DNA of 64,000 nucleotides, from assembly GCF_009757775.1 (NCBI RefSeq), contig NZ_RHLK01000003.1:248001-312000 (forward strand), given 5' to 3'. The first letter of the stretch is position 1. Every line of letters begins with the position of its first letter. The stretch comes from Paenibacillus lutrae (GTDB lineage: Bacteria > Bacillota > Bacilli > Paenibacillales > NBRC-103111). The position numbers were made by a program, and so were the translations under genes. The notes under the pieces are model-generated. The model was not told where the DNA came from, made no database searches, and was given only the letters and a program-made list of their open reading frames with translations. Below are positions 38,292 through 47,054 of this stretch, piece after piece.

Positions 38292-39254
38292 TTAGACGTT
38301 CTTCAGCCGATGGAGCAAATCCGCCATATCTTCTGGTATCGGCGCCTCGAATTCCAGCCTCTCGCCTGTCTTCGGATGAGTAAACCCGAGTACTTGCGCG
38401 TGCAGAGCCTGCCCGTCCATTGTCATTCCTTTGCTGCGTCCGTAAGCAGGGTCGCCAACAAGCGGATGTCCGATGAATTTCATATGGACGCGGATCTGGT
38501 GAGTACGGCCGGTTTCAAGCTTGAGCTCTACCAACGTGTAACCGTCAAAACGCTCCAAGACCACAAAATGGGTCACGGCATGCTTGCTGTTTTTCTCCGT
38601 AACGGTGTACAGCTTGCGGTCACTGGCATCTCTTCCGATCGGTGCGTCAATCGTTCCGTTATCATGGTGAAGAACTCCGTGGACAATCGCGATATATTTG
38701 CGCGTAACCGAATGTTCTTTGAGCTGCGCGGCTAAGTGACTGTGAGCCTGATCGTTTTTAGCCGCCATAAGAAGACCGGAGGTGTCTTTGTCGATGCGAT
38801 GTACGATTCCTGGTCTTTGCACGCCGTTAATGCCCGACAGGTCTTTGCAGTGATACAGCAGCGCATTGACCAGCGTCCCGCTGTAATGTCCGGGAGCCGG
38901 ATGAACGACGAGTCCCCGCGGCTTGTTCACGACGATAACATCGGAGTCCTCGTAGACTACTTCCAGAGGAATGGCTTCCGCAGTCAACTCCATAGGAGTC
39001 GGGTCCGGGATGCTCAGCACAATCGTCTGGCTCTCGGCCAGCTTATAATTAGGCTTCACACCGCGTCCGTCAACCCGGGCATGTCCGTCCTTAATCCACT
39101 GCTGAATTTGTGTCCGTGATACCTGATCCATCAAATCGGACAGGAACTTATCGATCCGTTCCCCTGCTTGTGCTTGCTCAACTACCCATTCGGCTGCCTC
39201 TGATTCATCCATTTCGTGCAGGCTGTTCTTTTCGTACTCGTTGTTTTCGCTCAT
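38292..39254 (-). CDS. ylyB: RluD-family pseudouridine synthase (YlyB)
   Basis: 320 residues from the ATG at 39254. An N-terminal S4 RNA-binding domain (GERIDKFLSDLMDQVSRTQI) is followed by the RluA/RluD catalytic domain with Asp in GIVHRIDKDTSGLLMAAKN. It modifies uridines in 23S rRNA. The start overlaps the lspA stop (ATGA), the conserved lspA-ylyB order found upstream of pyrR in Bacillus. Confidence 0.96.
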   Translation of the reverse strand: MSENNEYEKNSLHEMDESEAAEWVVEQAQAGERIDKFLSDLMDQVSRTQIQQWIKDGHARVDGRGVKPNYKLAESQTIVLSIPDPTPMELTAEAIPLEVVYEDSDVIVVNKPRGLVVHPAPGHYSGTLVNALLYHCKDLSGINGVQRPGIVHRIDKDTSGLLMAAKNDQAHSHLAAQLKEHSVTRKYIAIVHGVLHHDNGTIDAPIGRDASDRKLYTVTEKNSKHAVTHFVVLERFDGYTLVELKLETGRTHQIRVHMKFIGHPLVGDPAYGRSKGMTMDGQALHAQVLGFTHPKTGERLEFEAPIPEDMADLLHRLKNV

Positions 39255-39730
39255 GATGCCGTCCCTCTTTTTTCTTTTTTCCAAGCAATAATGGAGTCAA
39301 TGAAGATGCAAATCACTCCGATTACAATCGCTGAATCTGCAATATTGAAGATTGGATACGTATAATTAATGAATTCGAAATGGAACATCAGAAAGTCCAC
39401 AACTTCTCCAAACAGCAACCGGTCCAGGAAATTACCGATAGCTCCTCCCAGAACGAGAGCCAGTCCCATGGAGAGCCATCTTTGATCCGTTTTGCGGGTG
39501 CGGTTTAAATAGAATAAAATGCCGACGACTATGACCAGGGTCATAGCGATTAAAAACCAGCGCTGGTTCTGCAGGATACTAAAGGCTGCTCCGCGATTAC
39601 GATGAGAAGTGATCTGGAAAAACTCACCGATAACAGAAATGGTCTCTCCCAATGCAAGATTTTTGACAATAAGCCATTTGGTTGCCTGATCTAATAAAAA
39701 AACAATGAGGGCGATAATATAATACCTCAA
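39251..39730 (-). CDS. lspA: Lipoprotein signal peptidase (SPase II)
   Basis: 159 residues, four membrane helices. Cleaves lipoprotein signal peptides after lipidation. The two catalytic aspartates are in GNFLDRLLFGEVVDF and IFNIADSAIVIG. The start is a TTG at 39730 behind GGAGGAA. It would process the SOD, the RND adaptor and the binding-protein lipoproteins of this window. Confidence 0.97.
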   Translation of the reverse strand: MRYYIIALIVFLLDQATKWLIVKNLALGETISVIGEFFQITSHRNRGAAFSILQNQRWFLIAMTLVIVVGILFYLNRTRKTDQRWLSMGLALVLGGAIGNFLDRLLFGEVVDFLMFHFEFINYTYPIFNIADSAIVIGVICIFIDSIIAWKKEKRGTAS

Positions 39731-39873
39731 ACGAATATTCCTCCTCTAAATAAGGTTGCGGATTTGTGACGGGATGCGTGACTGGGTGCCATGCTTGGAA
39801 TTTCCACATTAAAAAGAGAGTCCTTCGTAAACCCTATCTGTATTGGCCAACCTTCCGAAGGGAGTTGTAAACC

Positions 39874-40611
39874 GTGCTATCATTAAATGAGCAACAGATC
39901 GGACAAATCAGGCAGCAATTGATGACAGAGCGGCAAGAACTTAATAAGCAACTTGAGAATGATGAGCACTTCGGGTTGCGTGAATCACTGCGGGATAATA
40001 CGGGCGAATTGTCCATGTACGATAACCATCCTGCCGATCTGGGAACCGAACTTTTCGAACGGGAGAAAGACATCTCGCTGCTGGAGAATGTAGAAAACCA
40101 TTTGAATCAAGTCAACCTGGCTCTCGAGAAAATGAATGCAGGAACCTACGGTCTTTGTGCCGAATGCGGCAAAGCTATTCCTTTTGAAAGACTGAGCGCC
40201 ATTCCAACGACACTGTACTGCTATGAGCATGTCCCGGATCGTTATGCCTCCGACCGACGGCCTATAGAGGAAGCTGTTCTAGCTCCGCCTTTTGGCCGAA
40301 CCAGCCTGGATGAACTCTCTGAACAAAATCAGTTTGACGGAGAAGACGCCTGGCAAATTGTAGAAAGTTGGGGAACCTCCAACTCCCCCGCTATGGCCGA
40401 GGATAATCAGGTATCGGATTACAACGACATGGCCATCGAAGCAGATGAATTGGACGGGTATGTTGAACCTTTCGAAAGTTTTCTTGCCACCGATATATAC
40501 GGCAATCATCTCACGATTATTCGAAATAAAGCTTACCGGTCTTATCTGGATAACAACGAAGGAGACCCGCTTCTTGAACCGGACCATGACTCGGAGGATA
40601 CGCAGAGCTGA
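39874..40611 (+). CDS. ylyA: TraR/DksA-type zinc-finger protein (YlyA/YteA-like)
   Basis: 245 residues with a GTG start at 39874 behind GGGAG. An N-terminal coiled coil (QIRQQLMTERQELNKQLEND) leads to a zinc finger, CAECGKAIPFERLSAIPTT then CYEH, where the last Cys of the C4 set is His. The long acidic C-terminal part (about 120-245) is a YteA-type tail. B. subtilis YlyA, encoded beside lspA, stimulates RNA polymerase with sigma-G; the position here fits, though on the opposite strand. Confidence 0.85.
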   Translation: MLSLNEQQIGQIRQQLMTERQELNKQLENDEHFGLRESLRDNTGELSMYDNHPADLGTELFEREKDISLLENVENHLNQVNLALEKMNAGTYGLCAECGKAIPFERLSAIPTTLYCYEHVPDRYASDRRPIEEAVLAPPFGRTSLDELSEQNQFDGEDAWQIVESWGTSNSPAMAEDNQVSDYNDMAIEADELDGYVEPFESFLATDIYGNHLTIIRNKAYRSYLDNNEGDPLLEPDHDSEDTQS

Positions 40612-40640
40612 CGGTCAGCCTCTGCGTTTTTCTCTCCCAG

Positions 40641-41012
40641 TTAATAGAACCGGCGGCCTTCTAACTGAAATTGCACGTACTCCACTAGATCTGCAATATA
40701 TTCTCCTACAATCGGCAGATTAAGGGCTCCCAGCGCTTTCAGGGCATACAAAATCGTACCCGCAAACACCGTGATACCCAGACCCAGTCCGACTCCCCGG
40801 GTTACGCCCGCTATGAGATTGCCTAGAATAAGCTTGCGGGGCTTGTTCATCAGACTTACGTAATCCGCAATTTGTGTTCGTTCTATGTTTGCGGAAATTT
40901 CTGTTACCTTGGCGTGAATTTGATTCAGCAGACGGCGCTCACTCACCTCTTCCGTTGAATCGTCCAGGGGTTCATCTTTTTCTTTGCTACTGGTTTTGTC
41001 CATCAAGTCCAT
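40641..41012 (-). CDS. DUF5665 domain protein
   Basis: 123 residues from the ATG at 41012, with AGGAG eight bases upstream. An acidic N-terminal stretch, the conserved helix ISANIERTQIADYVSLMNKP with RKLILGNLIAGVTRGVGLGL, then one or two membrane helices. Widespread in this gene neighbourhood in Firmicutes, function unknown. Convergent with ylyA. Confidence 0.85.
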   Translation of the reverse strand: MDLMDKTSSKEKDEPLDDSTEEVSERRLLNQIHAKVTEISANIERTQIADYVSLMNKPRKLILGNLIAGVTRGVGLGLGITVFAGTILYALKALGALNLPIVGEYIADLVEYVQFQLEGRRFY

Positions 41013-41056
41013 AGAGTACACTCCTGTTGTCACAGTGCTCAGCCCCATACAGCCAA

Positions 41057-41083
41057 CAGCGGAATGCGCGGTCTATTCCGCTG
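41057..41083. other. Strong hairpin upstream of the DUF5665 gene
   Basis: CAGCGGAAT/ATTCCGCTG, nine perfect pairs around a nine-base loop, no T run. It may be part of the mRNA leader of the DUF5665 gene or of relic RNA structure. Confidence 0.4.
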
Positions 41084-41189
41084 TACTGGCTCTGCTAGGA
41101 ACTGAGATACAACACCCGCAGATAGCCTGGCAAAGTGTCGGATACCCTTGTTGTGCCCTATTCCAGTCATCACTATCCAGAAGCCGATT

Positions 41190-41398
41190 CAATTCATCCT
41201 AGTAGCCACGAATATTTGTATGGCTGTTCTTCCGCGGTGCCTGCGGAATTGAAAAAACTTCTGCATCCCAAAGGGATGAGAAGTTTAGAGCTCGCGGCTT
41301 GAATCCAGTCATCGCTTTTGCATAGATTCAGTTAAAGGCCTAACCGCTTCCGAGTACGGTCTTCAATAAAAGCATTTACGTACCTGGTTTAGGACAGT
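41190..41398 (-). ncRNA. T-box-like leader relic where ileS is expected
   Basis: On the minus strand after divIVA: AGCGATGACTGGA, then GCCGCGAGCTC (41288-41298) leading into a terminator (41251-41286) with CATCCCTTTGGGATG and a T run. This resembles the 3' part of a T-box leader, whose consensus ends TGGNACCGCGAGCTC before CTCGTCCCTTTGGGACGAG. The TGGNA part is not conserved. A second GCACCGCGG and GTGATGACTGGAA lie downstream, suggesting two copies. No aminoacyl-tRNA synthetase gene follows. Confidence 0.4.
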
Positions 41399-41400
41399 TG

Positions 41401-41886
41401 TTATTTCTCCAGCTCCAGCACTCTATCGTGATCAAGTGTTTTCCAGCCGTCATCCTGAAGCAGCTCCAGCTGCGCTTCCAGAAGGGTCCGGAAACGGGTA
41501 CGGTAAATGGAGGCCTGCTTCTTAAGCTCTTCGGTTTCCACAGAGATTTTGCGGGAACGGGTCAGTGACTCGTTAATGATCCGGTCTGCATTCTTCTCTG
41601 CTTCCTTAAGAACGAGCTGTGCTTCTTTCTTCGCGTTATTTCTCACTTCATCGGCAGCTTCCTGTGCGACGATAATGGTTTTACTAAGTGTTTCTTCGAT
41701 ATTGGAGAAATGGTCCAATCGTTCTTGAAGGGCCAAAATTTGATTCTGCAGCTCTTTGTTTTCACGGATAATCGCTTCATAATCTTTGATGACCTGATCC
41801 AAAAACTCATTAACGGCATCCTCATCATAGCCCCGGAATGAGCGTGCAAACTCTTTATTATGTATATCCAGTGGTGTTAAGGGCAT
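41401..41886 (-). CDS. divIVA: DivIVA cell-division / polar scaffold protein
   Basis: 161 residues. The conserved N-terminal membrane-binding domain reads PLTPLDIHNKEFARSFRGYD and EDAVNEFLDQV; the rest is coiled coil to the end. DivIVA marks curved membrane at septa and poles and recruits Min and sporulation proteins. GGAGGTG precedes the ATG. Last of the ylm block on this strand. Confidence 0.96.
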   Translation of the reverse strand: MPLTPLDIHNKEFARSFRGYDEDAVNEFLDQVIKDYEAIIRENKELQNQILALQERLDHFSNIEETLSKTIIVAQEAADEVRNNAKKEAQLVLKEAEKNADRIINESLTRSRKISVETEELKKQASIYRTRFRTLLEAQLELLQDDGWKTLDHDRVLELEK

Positions 41887-42005
41887 GGTGCACCTCCTAA
41901 AATGTTAACCGGTTGGAGCGTTTGTATGGTTATGAAAATATTGATGGGTATTGTAGGTTTTCGACAGAAAGATTAAAAATCCTTCCTTTCTCGCATCTAT
42001 ACCTA

Positions 42006-42785
42006 TTAAGCATATTTGCCTATCTTTATCCGCATCCTGCCTTTTTTCGTCGTGCCCTCTACTTCCAGCACGCGAAAACGCCCAAAGCCCTGCAAAGAAA
42101 CGACGTCTCCTTCTTTGAGCGGAACACTCGGATTCTCCTCGGGCTTCCAGTTCACCTTACATTTACCCGCTCCAATGGGAACCAGCACTTTAGCCCGGCT
42201 TAATCTGAAAACATCACTAACCACACCATCCAAGCGCAACGATGCGACAGACAATGTCATCTCTTCCAGCCTGACAGGTGAAGCTATCAGCTTGTCGATG
42301 GGCAGAATTTCGGTCGCGACATGAACACGATGAACCTGGCTCAGGTGAAGATGCAAATAATCAGCAGCCTCTTCCGCTACAACAAAGTGGCAGCCTTCCG
42401 GAGAAACATGAATATCTCCTACTTTATCCCGCTTCATCCCAAGCGCCAGTATGGCACCCATATAGTCGCCGTGAGTAAGGGTCTGGAACTTGCTGTCTCC
42501 GGACTCGACCGACAGGACCCGGAGGCCCATGTCCTCACTCGTCATATCAAGATAATCCGGTCCTATTATGGCCCTTCTTCTCTCCGCGTCCGGAAATCCG
42601 CCGTCCATTCTAATCTGCACATCGGGATTCCGATTTATCAATGTAGATACGATAAACGATTGCCTCGGATCCAGAAAATCGGTCCGTTTTACTTTGTGGT
42701 GGGACGCATTCTCGATCCACTCCTGAGCCCGGTCGACGAATGCATGCTCATCCGGATGAAAATGTCCGTAGATTCCCTTAGCCAC
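42006..42785 (-). CDS. ylmH: YlmH: S4-domain RNA-binding protein
   Basis: 259 residues from a GTG at 42785, chosen because the sequence then begins like Bacillus YlmH (KGIYGHFHPDEHAFVDRAQE) and overlaps the ylmG stop by eight bases; the ATGs at 42797 and 42827 are alternatives. The S4 domain is at the C-terminus (LRLDGVVSDVFRLSRAKVLV). YlmH has been linked to ribosome rescue. Confidence 0.93.
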   Translation of the reverse strand: MAKGIYGHFHPDEHAFVDRAQEWIENASHHKVKRTDFLDPRQSFIVSTLINRNPDVQIRMDGGFPDAERRRAIIGPDYLDMTSEDMGLRVLSVESGDSKFQTLTHGDYMGAILALGMKRDKVGDIHVSPEGCHFVVAEEAADYLHLHLSQVHRVHVATEILPIDKLIASPVRLEEMTLSVASLRLDGVVSDVFRLSRAKVLVPIGAGKCKVNWKPEENPSVPLKEGDVVSLQGFGRFRVLEVEGTTKKGRMRIKIGKYA

Positions 42786-43059
42786 CGATCCATCCATAGA
42801 TAAAACCGATGACCACTTTGAGTCCATTGACCACTAGCCAGAAAACCCCCATTGCTACGATTGGCGAAATATCCAGCGGGCCGATAGGAGGGATAAACCG
42901 GCGGAATGCGCTCAAGTAAGGTTCCACCAGCTTGGCGAGCATTTCCCCAATAAAGCTTTCCCGGGCATTAGGGAACCAGGATAACAATACATAACCGAAA
43001 ATCATGTAGAAGTAAATTTGAGCAAGTGTGTCAATTAATGAGTAGATTTGAAAAAGCAA
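42778..43059 (-). CDS. ylmG: YlmG / YggT family membrane protein
   Basis: 93 residues, two membrane segments, with the YggT motif YVLLSWFPNARES and RRFIPPIGPLDISPIVA. Linked to cell division and osmotic traits; the mechanism is unclear. TTG start at 43059 behind AGGTGAAGG. Between sepF and ylmH as in most Firmicutes. Confidence 0.94.
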   Translation of the reverse strand: MLFQIYSLIDTLAQIYFYMIFGYVLLSWFPNARESFIGEMLAKLVEPYLSAFRRFIPPIGPLDISPIVAMGVFWLVVNGLKVVIGFIYGWIGG

Positions 43060-43089
43060 TCGCCTTCACCTCAACCTTTTTATCCAATG

Positions 43090-43521
43090 CTAAGCTTCAT
43101 GCAGAAAATCTGAAATGGAACCTTGAATTTCAACCGAATCCGGAGCGCACAAGAATATATTAGGTCCGATTTTGGAGATCGAGCCATTGAGCGCGTACAC
43201 GGTTCCGTTCAAAAAGTCAAAAATCCGAACGGCTTGTTCGGGGCGAACTCTTTGCAAATTAACGACGACGGTTCTGCGAGAGCGCAGATGATCGGCAATT
43301 TCTTGCGAATCGTCGAAAGAATGCGGTTCATGAAGGACTACCCGGCTGTTCTTCTGCGAATGAATACTTACAATGTTATTTTTATTTTGCTGTTGTTTCG
43401 TACGTTGTTCCTGCAAAGGGGTTTCAGGTTCTTCTGGAGTTTCGACGATTCTTTCACGCTCCACAATCTCTTCTTCCTCCTGCAGCCCGATAAAATTCAT
43501 GAATTTGTTCATAACGCCCAT
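43090..43521 (-). CDS. sepF: Cell division protein SepF
   Basis: 143 residues. An amphipathic N-terminal membrane anchor (MGVMNKFMNFIGLQ), an acidic/Gln-rich linker, then the SepF core (RRTVVVNLQRV and RIFDFLNGTVYALNGSISKI). SepF tethers FtsZ filaments and forms rings at the septum. AAGGAGG lies nine bases before the ATG at 43521. Confidence 0.97.
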   Translation of the reverse strand: MGVMNKFMNFIGLQEEEEIVERERIVETPEEPETPLQEQRTKQQQNKNNIVSIHSQKNSRVVLHEPHSFDDSQEIADHLRSRRTVVVNLQRVRPEQAVRIFDFLNGTVYALNGSISKIGPNIFLCAPDSVEIQGSISDFLHEA

Positions 43522-43604
43522 CCTGATTTTCCTCCTTTTATGGATAAGATGGTATAGTTACCGCTATTGACGGACCCCGATACGCTTACTTAAATTCCAA
43601 TAAG

Positions 43605-44288
43605 CTAAGACTTGCCGACCAAGACCGAGCCGAGCCGAACCCAAGTCGCTCCCTCTTCAATGGCTACTTCGAAGTCTCCTGACATCCCCATCGATAAATG
43701 AGGGATAGGATAAGGCAGAATTTCTCGCGCGTTCAGTTGATCCCTCAGCTCTCTAAGCTGCCTGAATACGGGACGGGTTGCCTCTGCCTCCGATTCCAGC
43801 GGAGCCATTGTCATTAAGCCCACAATGCGCAAATGTGAATACGAAAGCAGTTGTTCTGCAAATGCTTCCAGCTCCTGCGGCGGAAGCCCATATTTGGATT
43901 CTTCTCCGGAAACATTCACTTGAATAAAGCAATCCACGGTAATATTTCTTTTGGATGCTTCTTTCTCCAACTCTTTAGCAAGCGATAAACGGTCCAAAGA
44001 ATGAATATAAGCAAACTTGCCTATGACCTCTTTGACCTTGTTGGTTTGGAGATGGCCGATAAAGTGCCACTCCCCCCGCTGCCCCAGCGCTTCCCACTTT
44101 TCCTTAGCATCCTGCCAGCGGTTCTCACCGACCTGATTCAACCCATGGTCAAGAGCTTCGCGTGTTGCTTCCAGTGAAACATATTTAGTGACCGCAATTA
44201 CTCGCACATCGGCAGAGTTACGGCCGGACCGCCTGCACGCTGCCTCCACGCGCCGATCCACTTCATCTATGCGGGCTTGCAAATTCAT
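43605..44288 (-). CDS. ylmE: YggS-family PLP homeostasis protein
   Basis: 227 residues, a single PLP-binding TIM-barrel domain. The PLP lysine is in VRVIAVTKYVSLEATREAL; HFIGHLQTNKV and GLMTMAP are family signatures, and SMGMSGDFEVAIEEGATWVR forms the phosphate site. It has no known enzymatic reaction and regulates vitamin B6 pools. Confidence 0.96.
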   Translation of the reverse strand: MNLQARIDEVDRRVEAACRRSGRNSADVRVIAVTKYVSLEATREALDHGLNQVGENRWQDAKEKWEALGQRGEWHFIGHLQTNKVKEVIGKFAYIHSLDRLSLAKELEKEASKRNITVDCFIQVNVSGEESKYGLPPQELEAFAEQLLSYSHLRIVGLMTMAPLESEAEATRPVFRQLRELRDQLNAREILPYPIPHLSMGMSGDFEVAIEEGATWVRLGSVLVGKS

Positions 44289-44341
44289 CAGCTGCGGTTC
44301 ACTCCTTTCTTGCTGTCTGCAAGACTAACCGTGTAAGCGGG

Positions 44342-45196
44342 TTATTCGTCTCTTAGACCGATCCAAGCGGCCATCCGACCAGTTAATCCCTTTTCTTTAC
44401 GGTGGGAATAGAACGAGTCGGTTGCGCAGCTTGTACATAACTTTGTTACTTCTATGCGTGACGACAAAATTCCTGCTTTCTCAAGAAATTGTCGGTTGCA
44501 TTCCTGAAGATTTAATTGATATTTACCTTTATTATGAGGCATTACGACACGATCTGTATCTTCCTGCGGGGCACCTATCTCCGCATGCGCCTGGTAGATG
44601 CGGTCCGCAACAGTATCATCGACTTCATAGCAGCAGGCCCCTATAGAGGGCCCTATGGCTGCGTACACCTCGTCAGGACGGCTACCGAATGACCGGGACA
44701 TGGAAGCCAGCGTCGCTGCCCCAATGTTAAGCACTGTGCCTTTCCAGCCGGCATGAGCCAGACCGACAACCCGGTTTACGGGATCAATTAAATAAATCGG
44801 CACGCAGTCCGCAAACAAGGCACACAACATAACGCCTTTGTCGGCAGTCACAAAGGCGTCCGTATCTTGAAGGGCATCGGCCCGGGACAATCGCCCTTTT
44901 CCCTTCATCTCTGCGCTGACAACGGCAACATTTTTGCCGTGGACCTGCTCGCCGAAAGTAAGTGCACCGAAAGGGACGTTCAGCGCCTCCGCGAGCTTCT
45001 TGCGGTTGTGAGTGACGTCGTTCTCCCCGTCATTGACATGAAGACCCATGTTCAGCGAATCAAAAGGCGCCGAGCTTACACCGCCGTGCCGCGAAGTGAA
45101 TCCGGCCTGCAGAAAAGGAAAGCGTTCCTGCAGCCCGGATAGCACAAACAGCTCAGGCTCCCCTGCGTTAGTTCTCGTACGTACAAACGGTTCCAT
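44342..45196 (-). CDS. ylmD: Laccase-domain multicopper/purine nucleoside phosphorylase YlmD
   Basis: 284 residues. The zinc site of the YfiH/PgeF family: His in EQVHGKNV, Cys in FADCVPIYL and His in GLAHAGWKGT. Such enzymes act on purine nucleosides and, in E. coli, edit peptidoglycan precursors, which fits this envelope-gene block. It lies 53 bases upstream of ylmE. The 218 bases before it hold no gene. Confidence 0.94.
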   Translation of the reverse strand: MEPFVRTRTNAGEPELFVLSGLQERFPFLQAGFTSRHGGVSSAPFDSLNMGLHVNDGENDVTHNRKKLAEALNVPFGALTFGEQVHGKNVAVVSAEMKGKGRLSRADALQDTDAFVTADKGVMLCALFADCVPIYLIDPVNRVVGLAHAGWKGTVLNIGAATLASMSRSFGSRPDEVYAAIGPSIGACCYEVDDTVADRIYQAHAEIGAPQEDTDRVVMPHNKGKYQLNLQECNRQFLEKAGILSSRIEVTKLCTSCATDSFYSHRKEKGLTGRMAAWIGLRDE

Positions 45197-45414
45197 GCTT
45201 GTCCCTCCTGTTTCGCCTCGCGCAACATCCCTTGTGCTTGTTCAAGTGTATCACAAGCAGTCAAGGAACGACAAAATCTATCGGGACTCAGCTCATTTGA
45301 CTGCTTCTTATTGGAAATTATTATATGATCCAAGTACCCGTGTATCGATATTGACCTGTTGTCCCCGTATTAAGCGGGTAATAATCGCAGCTACGAAGCG
45401 TTCATCTTCTTTTA

Positions 45415-45711
45415 TTACCCCCGGCTGCTGCGATTATAATCAACTGTTTCACTTTCTTCTACAGCCCGCGAAGTTTTGGCATCATCGAGCTTGACCAGCA
45501 CCACATCCGCGCCGATTTTGACGATATGTTTCCAAGGGATAATAATATCCGTCCCTCCGCCAAACAAGCCAAAAAACTTACTGTTATTAGGAACTACGAT
45601 GGAGTCGATCTTGCCCTGCCGGAGATCAAGTTCCAGATCACTGATTTGGCCGAGCTTCTTCCCGTCGACGATATTAATGACGTCTTTCGTCTGAAAATCC
45701 GATATTTTCAT
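45415..45711 (-). CDS. ylmC: YlmC/YmxH family sporulation protein (PRC-barrel)
   Basis: 98 residues. One PRC-barrel: FQTKDVINIVDGKKLGQISD and DIIIPWKHIVKIGADVVLV, with a charged tail. The family is common in spore formers, with unknown biochemical role. It lies between sigG and ylmD as usual. Confidence 0.93.
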   Translation of the reverse strand: MKISDFQTKDVINIVDGKKLGQISDLELDLRQGKIDSIVVPNNSKFFGLFGGGTDIIIPWKHIVKIGADVVLVKLDDAKTSRAVEESETVDYNRSSRG

Positions 45712-45852
45712 TGTATCGTCCCCACGCTTTCAGGTTATTCGCCCGTTTACTCTAGTATATGAGGGACCCGGTCAAAATGTCCTGCTAAACGCAAGAAATC
45801 CTCCTCGGGGAGGATGATGAAGGAAGACGGACTACTGCGTACAGGCAAAATC

Positions 45853-45880
45853 GCAAAAAAAGCCCGGAGACCCGGGCTTT
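45853..45880 (-). terminator. sigG terminator
   Basis: On the minus strand: AGCCCGG/CCGGGCT with a four-base loop, then seven T; 39 bases after the sigG stop. Confidence 0.92.
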
Positions 45881-45918
45881 CATTTCGTTCTCTTCCTTTC
45901 AGCTTCAAAAGCCGGGAG

Positions 45919-46701
45919 TCAGCTTCTCACGTACTTTTGCATTTGTGAGATAGCCGACTTCTCTAAACGGGACACCTGAGCTTGAGAAATGCCGATCTCA
46001 TCGGCGACTTCCATTTGTGTTTTACCTTCGAAAAACCGCATCGACAAAATCATTTTTTCACGGGAGCCCAGCTTTGTCATGGCTTCTCTTAGCGCAATAC
46101 CTTCGATCCAGGACATGTCTTTGTTGCGCTCATCGCTAATCTGGTCCATCACATAAATAGGATCTCCACCGTCATGATAAATCGGTTCAAACAGCGATAC
46201 AGGGTCCTGAATGGCATCCAGTGCAAACACGACATCTTCCTTCGGCACATTGAGCGCCTCCGATATTTCATAGACGGTAGGTTCACGCGAATTTATGTTG
46301 GTCAGATTATCGCGTACTTGTAGGGCTTTATAAGCAATGTCCCGCAACGACCGGGAAACACGGATCGGGTTATTGTCCCGTAAATATCTGCGTATTTCAC
46401 CTATAATCATCGGCACCGCATAGGTTGAAAACTTAACATTCTGGCCCAGATCAAAGTTGTCGATAGCTTTCATAAGACCGATACAGCCCACCTGAAAAAG
46501 ATCATCGACGAACTCGCCGCGGTTATTGAAACGCTGAATGACACTGAGAACCAGTCTCAAGTTGCCATTAACCAGTTTCTCCCTTGCAGATCTGTCGTTC
46601 TTCGTTTGCAGGTTAGCGAAAAGCTCACGCATTTCTACATTTGTAAGAACAGGTAGTTTGGCGGTATCGACACCACATATTTCGACTTTATTTCTGGTCA
46701 C
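45919..46701 (-). CDS. sigG: Sporulation sigma factor SigG
   Basis: 260 residues, full length. Late forespore sigma factor. The N-terminal anti-sigma-sensitive region is TRNKVEICGVDTAKLPVLTN; region 2 contains VDDLFQVGCIGLMKAIDNFD and region 4 the HTH TQMEVADEIGISQAQVSRLE. GTG start at 46701 with GGGAGG upstream. Separated from sigE by an unrelated lipoprotein gene, unlike the usual adjacent order. Confidence 0.98.
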   Translation of the reverse strand: MTRNKVEICGVDTAKLPVLTNVEMRELFANLQTKNDRSAREKLVNGNLRLVLSVIQRFNNRGEFVDDLFQVGCIGLMKAIDNFDLGQNVKFSTYAVPMIIGEIRRYLRDNNPIRVSRSLRDIAYKALQVRDNLTNINSREPTVYEISEALNVPKEDVVFALDAIQDPVSLFEPIYHDGGDPIYVMDQISDERNKDMSWIEGIALREAMTKLGSREKMILSMRFFEGKTQMEVADEIGISQAQVSRLEKSAISQMQKYVRS

Positions 46702-46755
46702 GGTGATTACCTCCCAAGGAGAAACATTACTGTTAATTATCTCCGGGGGCGGCGT

Positions 46756-46785
46756 TTTTATGCGCTTGAATCCGTGCTCTTATCC
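46756..46785 (-). promoter_or_regulatory. Candidate forespore promoter of sigG
   Basis: GGATA (46781-46785) and CATAAAA (46756-46762) separated by 18 bases, 54 bases before the sigG start. This resembles sigma-F/sigma-G promoters (GnATR and CATnnTA), fitting known autoregulation. Matching is imperfect. Confidence 0.35.
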
Positions 46786-46891
46786 GCTTGACAAGTGTGG
46801 AAAAATTGCTCTCTCCTGCCCTTGTTGGCTCGAATTCGCTTTCATGAATCGAGAATTTTTTCGAATTTGCATATAGCTCATTAATAAATTG

Positions 46892-46925
46892 AAAAAACCT
46901 GAAACGGATTATACCGAACCAGGTT
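46892..46925 (-). terminator. Terminator of the binding-lipoprotein gene
   Basis: On the minus strand: AACCTG/CAGGTT enclosing CGG/CCG, then TTTTT. It lies about 130 bases after the stop at 47055; the bases between hold no gene. Confidence 0.65.
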
Positions 46926-47054
46926 CATGTAAGAGATACGGACTTCCGTGGGGTGCGATGATCTGCTCCTCGCTCTCAAGACCTCCCAGGTGTTCTAACA
47001 ACTCCGGTGCATTCAGGCAAGATTTCATTCCTGCATTCCCATTGTCTAATGATA

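Noticed and set aside
41221-41260. Functional T-box riboswitch controlling the DUF5665 gene
   Set aside because: The second GCACCGCGG lies after the terminator instead of before it, the TGGNA part is not conserved, and the downstream gene is not an amino-acid gene. Kept only as a possible relic.
45076-45333. 85-codon frame overlapping ylmD
   Set aside because: Mostly a shadow of ylmD in another frame.
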